From Bacteroidales bacterium (lineage in GTDB: Bacteria; Bacteroidota; Bacteroidia; Bacteroidales; UBA932), in contig JAFROA010000022.1 of assembly GCA_017429885.1 (NCBI GenBank), positions 1 to 7,528 of the forward strand: DNA of 7,528 nucleotides, given 5' to 3'. Shown here in pieces: positions 7,519 through 7,528 of this stretch. Numbering within the stretch: position 1 is the stretch's first letter; the number at the start of each line of letters is the position of its first letter. The notes below the pieces were generated by a model that made no database searches, had not been told where the DNA came from, and saw nothing but the letters and a program-made list of their open reading frames with translations. The position numbers were made by a program, and so were the translations under genes.

Positions 7519-7528
7519 ACTGCAACAA
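7503..7528 (+). CDS. umuC: umuC, DNA polymerase V catalytic subunit, first eight codons only
   Basis: A frame opening with GTG at 7503 reads MYALVDCN and then the first two bases of a further codon (AA-), ending at the window edge. This closely matches the conserved Y-family polymerase N-terminus of UmuC, M-F-A-L-V-D-C-N-N-F-Y, whose Asp is a metal ligand of the polymerase active site. The frame differs from umuD and overlaps its last 16 bases, an arrangement expected for a translationally coupled umuDC pair. The call rests on about eight residues plus the umuD neighbour, so function is well supported but the integrity of the gene cannot be judged. The start is GTG, with no Shine-Dalgarno apart from the purine-rich AAAGAAA just upstream. 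Confidence 0.82.

Overview
The window looks like a chromosomal segment from a member of the Bacteroidota, most likely Bacteroidales. Three things point there: the sequence style of the TamB-like, TsaD and UmuD proteins, a TAnnTTTG-type -7 promoter element, and the lack of Shine-Dalgarno sequences before the starts. Base composition is roughly balanced and looks uniform, with no sign of an inserted element. The order-level placement is inference from recall of family sequences, not a search.

Layout. Positions 1-4228 on the minus strand are one uninterrupted reading frame of 1,409 codons. It encodes a large envelope protein of the TamB/AsmA-like family and runs off the left edge, so its extreme C-terminus is missing. 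A 72-base divergent intergenic region (4229-4300) carries promoter-like elements for both directions. On the plus strand there follows a tightly packed run: tsaD (4301-5323), an FAD-dependent oxidoreductase of the COG2509 type (5336-7039), umuD (7042-7518), and the first eight codons of umuC (from 7503), which overlaps umuD and leaves the right edge. The spacings are 12 bases, 2 bases and a 16-base overlap, which is what a single transcription unit looks like.

How the genes fit together. TamB-like proteins span the periplasm and help move lipid, or assemble proteins, at the outer membrane. TsaD completes the t6A modification of ANN-decoding tRNAs. The FAD protein is a widespread enzyme with no firmly assigned substrate. 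UmuD and UmuC form an error-prone translesion polymerase of the Pol V type. Placing umuDC directly behind a housekeeping tRNA-modification gene, with no separate promoter visible to me, is the most notable feature of the layout.

I see no RNA genes, CRISPR array, insertion sequence, prophage or toxin-antitoxin genes, and no clear evidence of an undescribed defence system. The points most worth a second look are an insertion of about 30 residues in UmuD, its short N-terminal tail, the hidden umuC start, and a tamB start that lies almost on top of its promoter.
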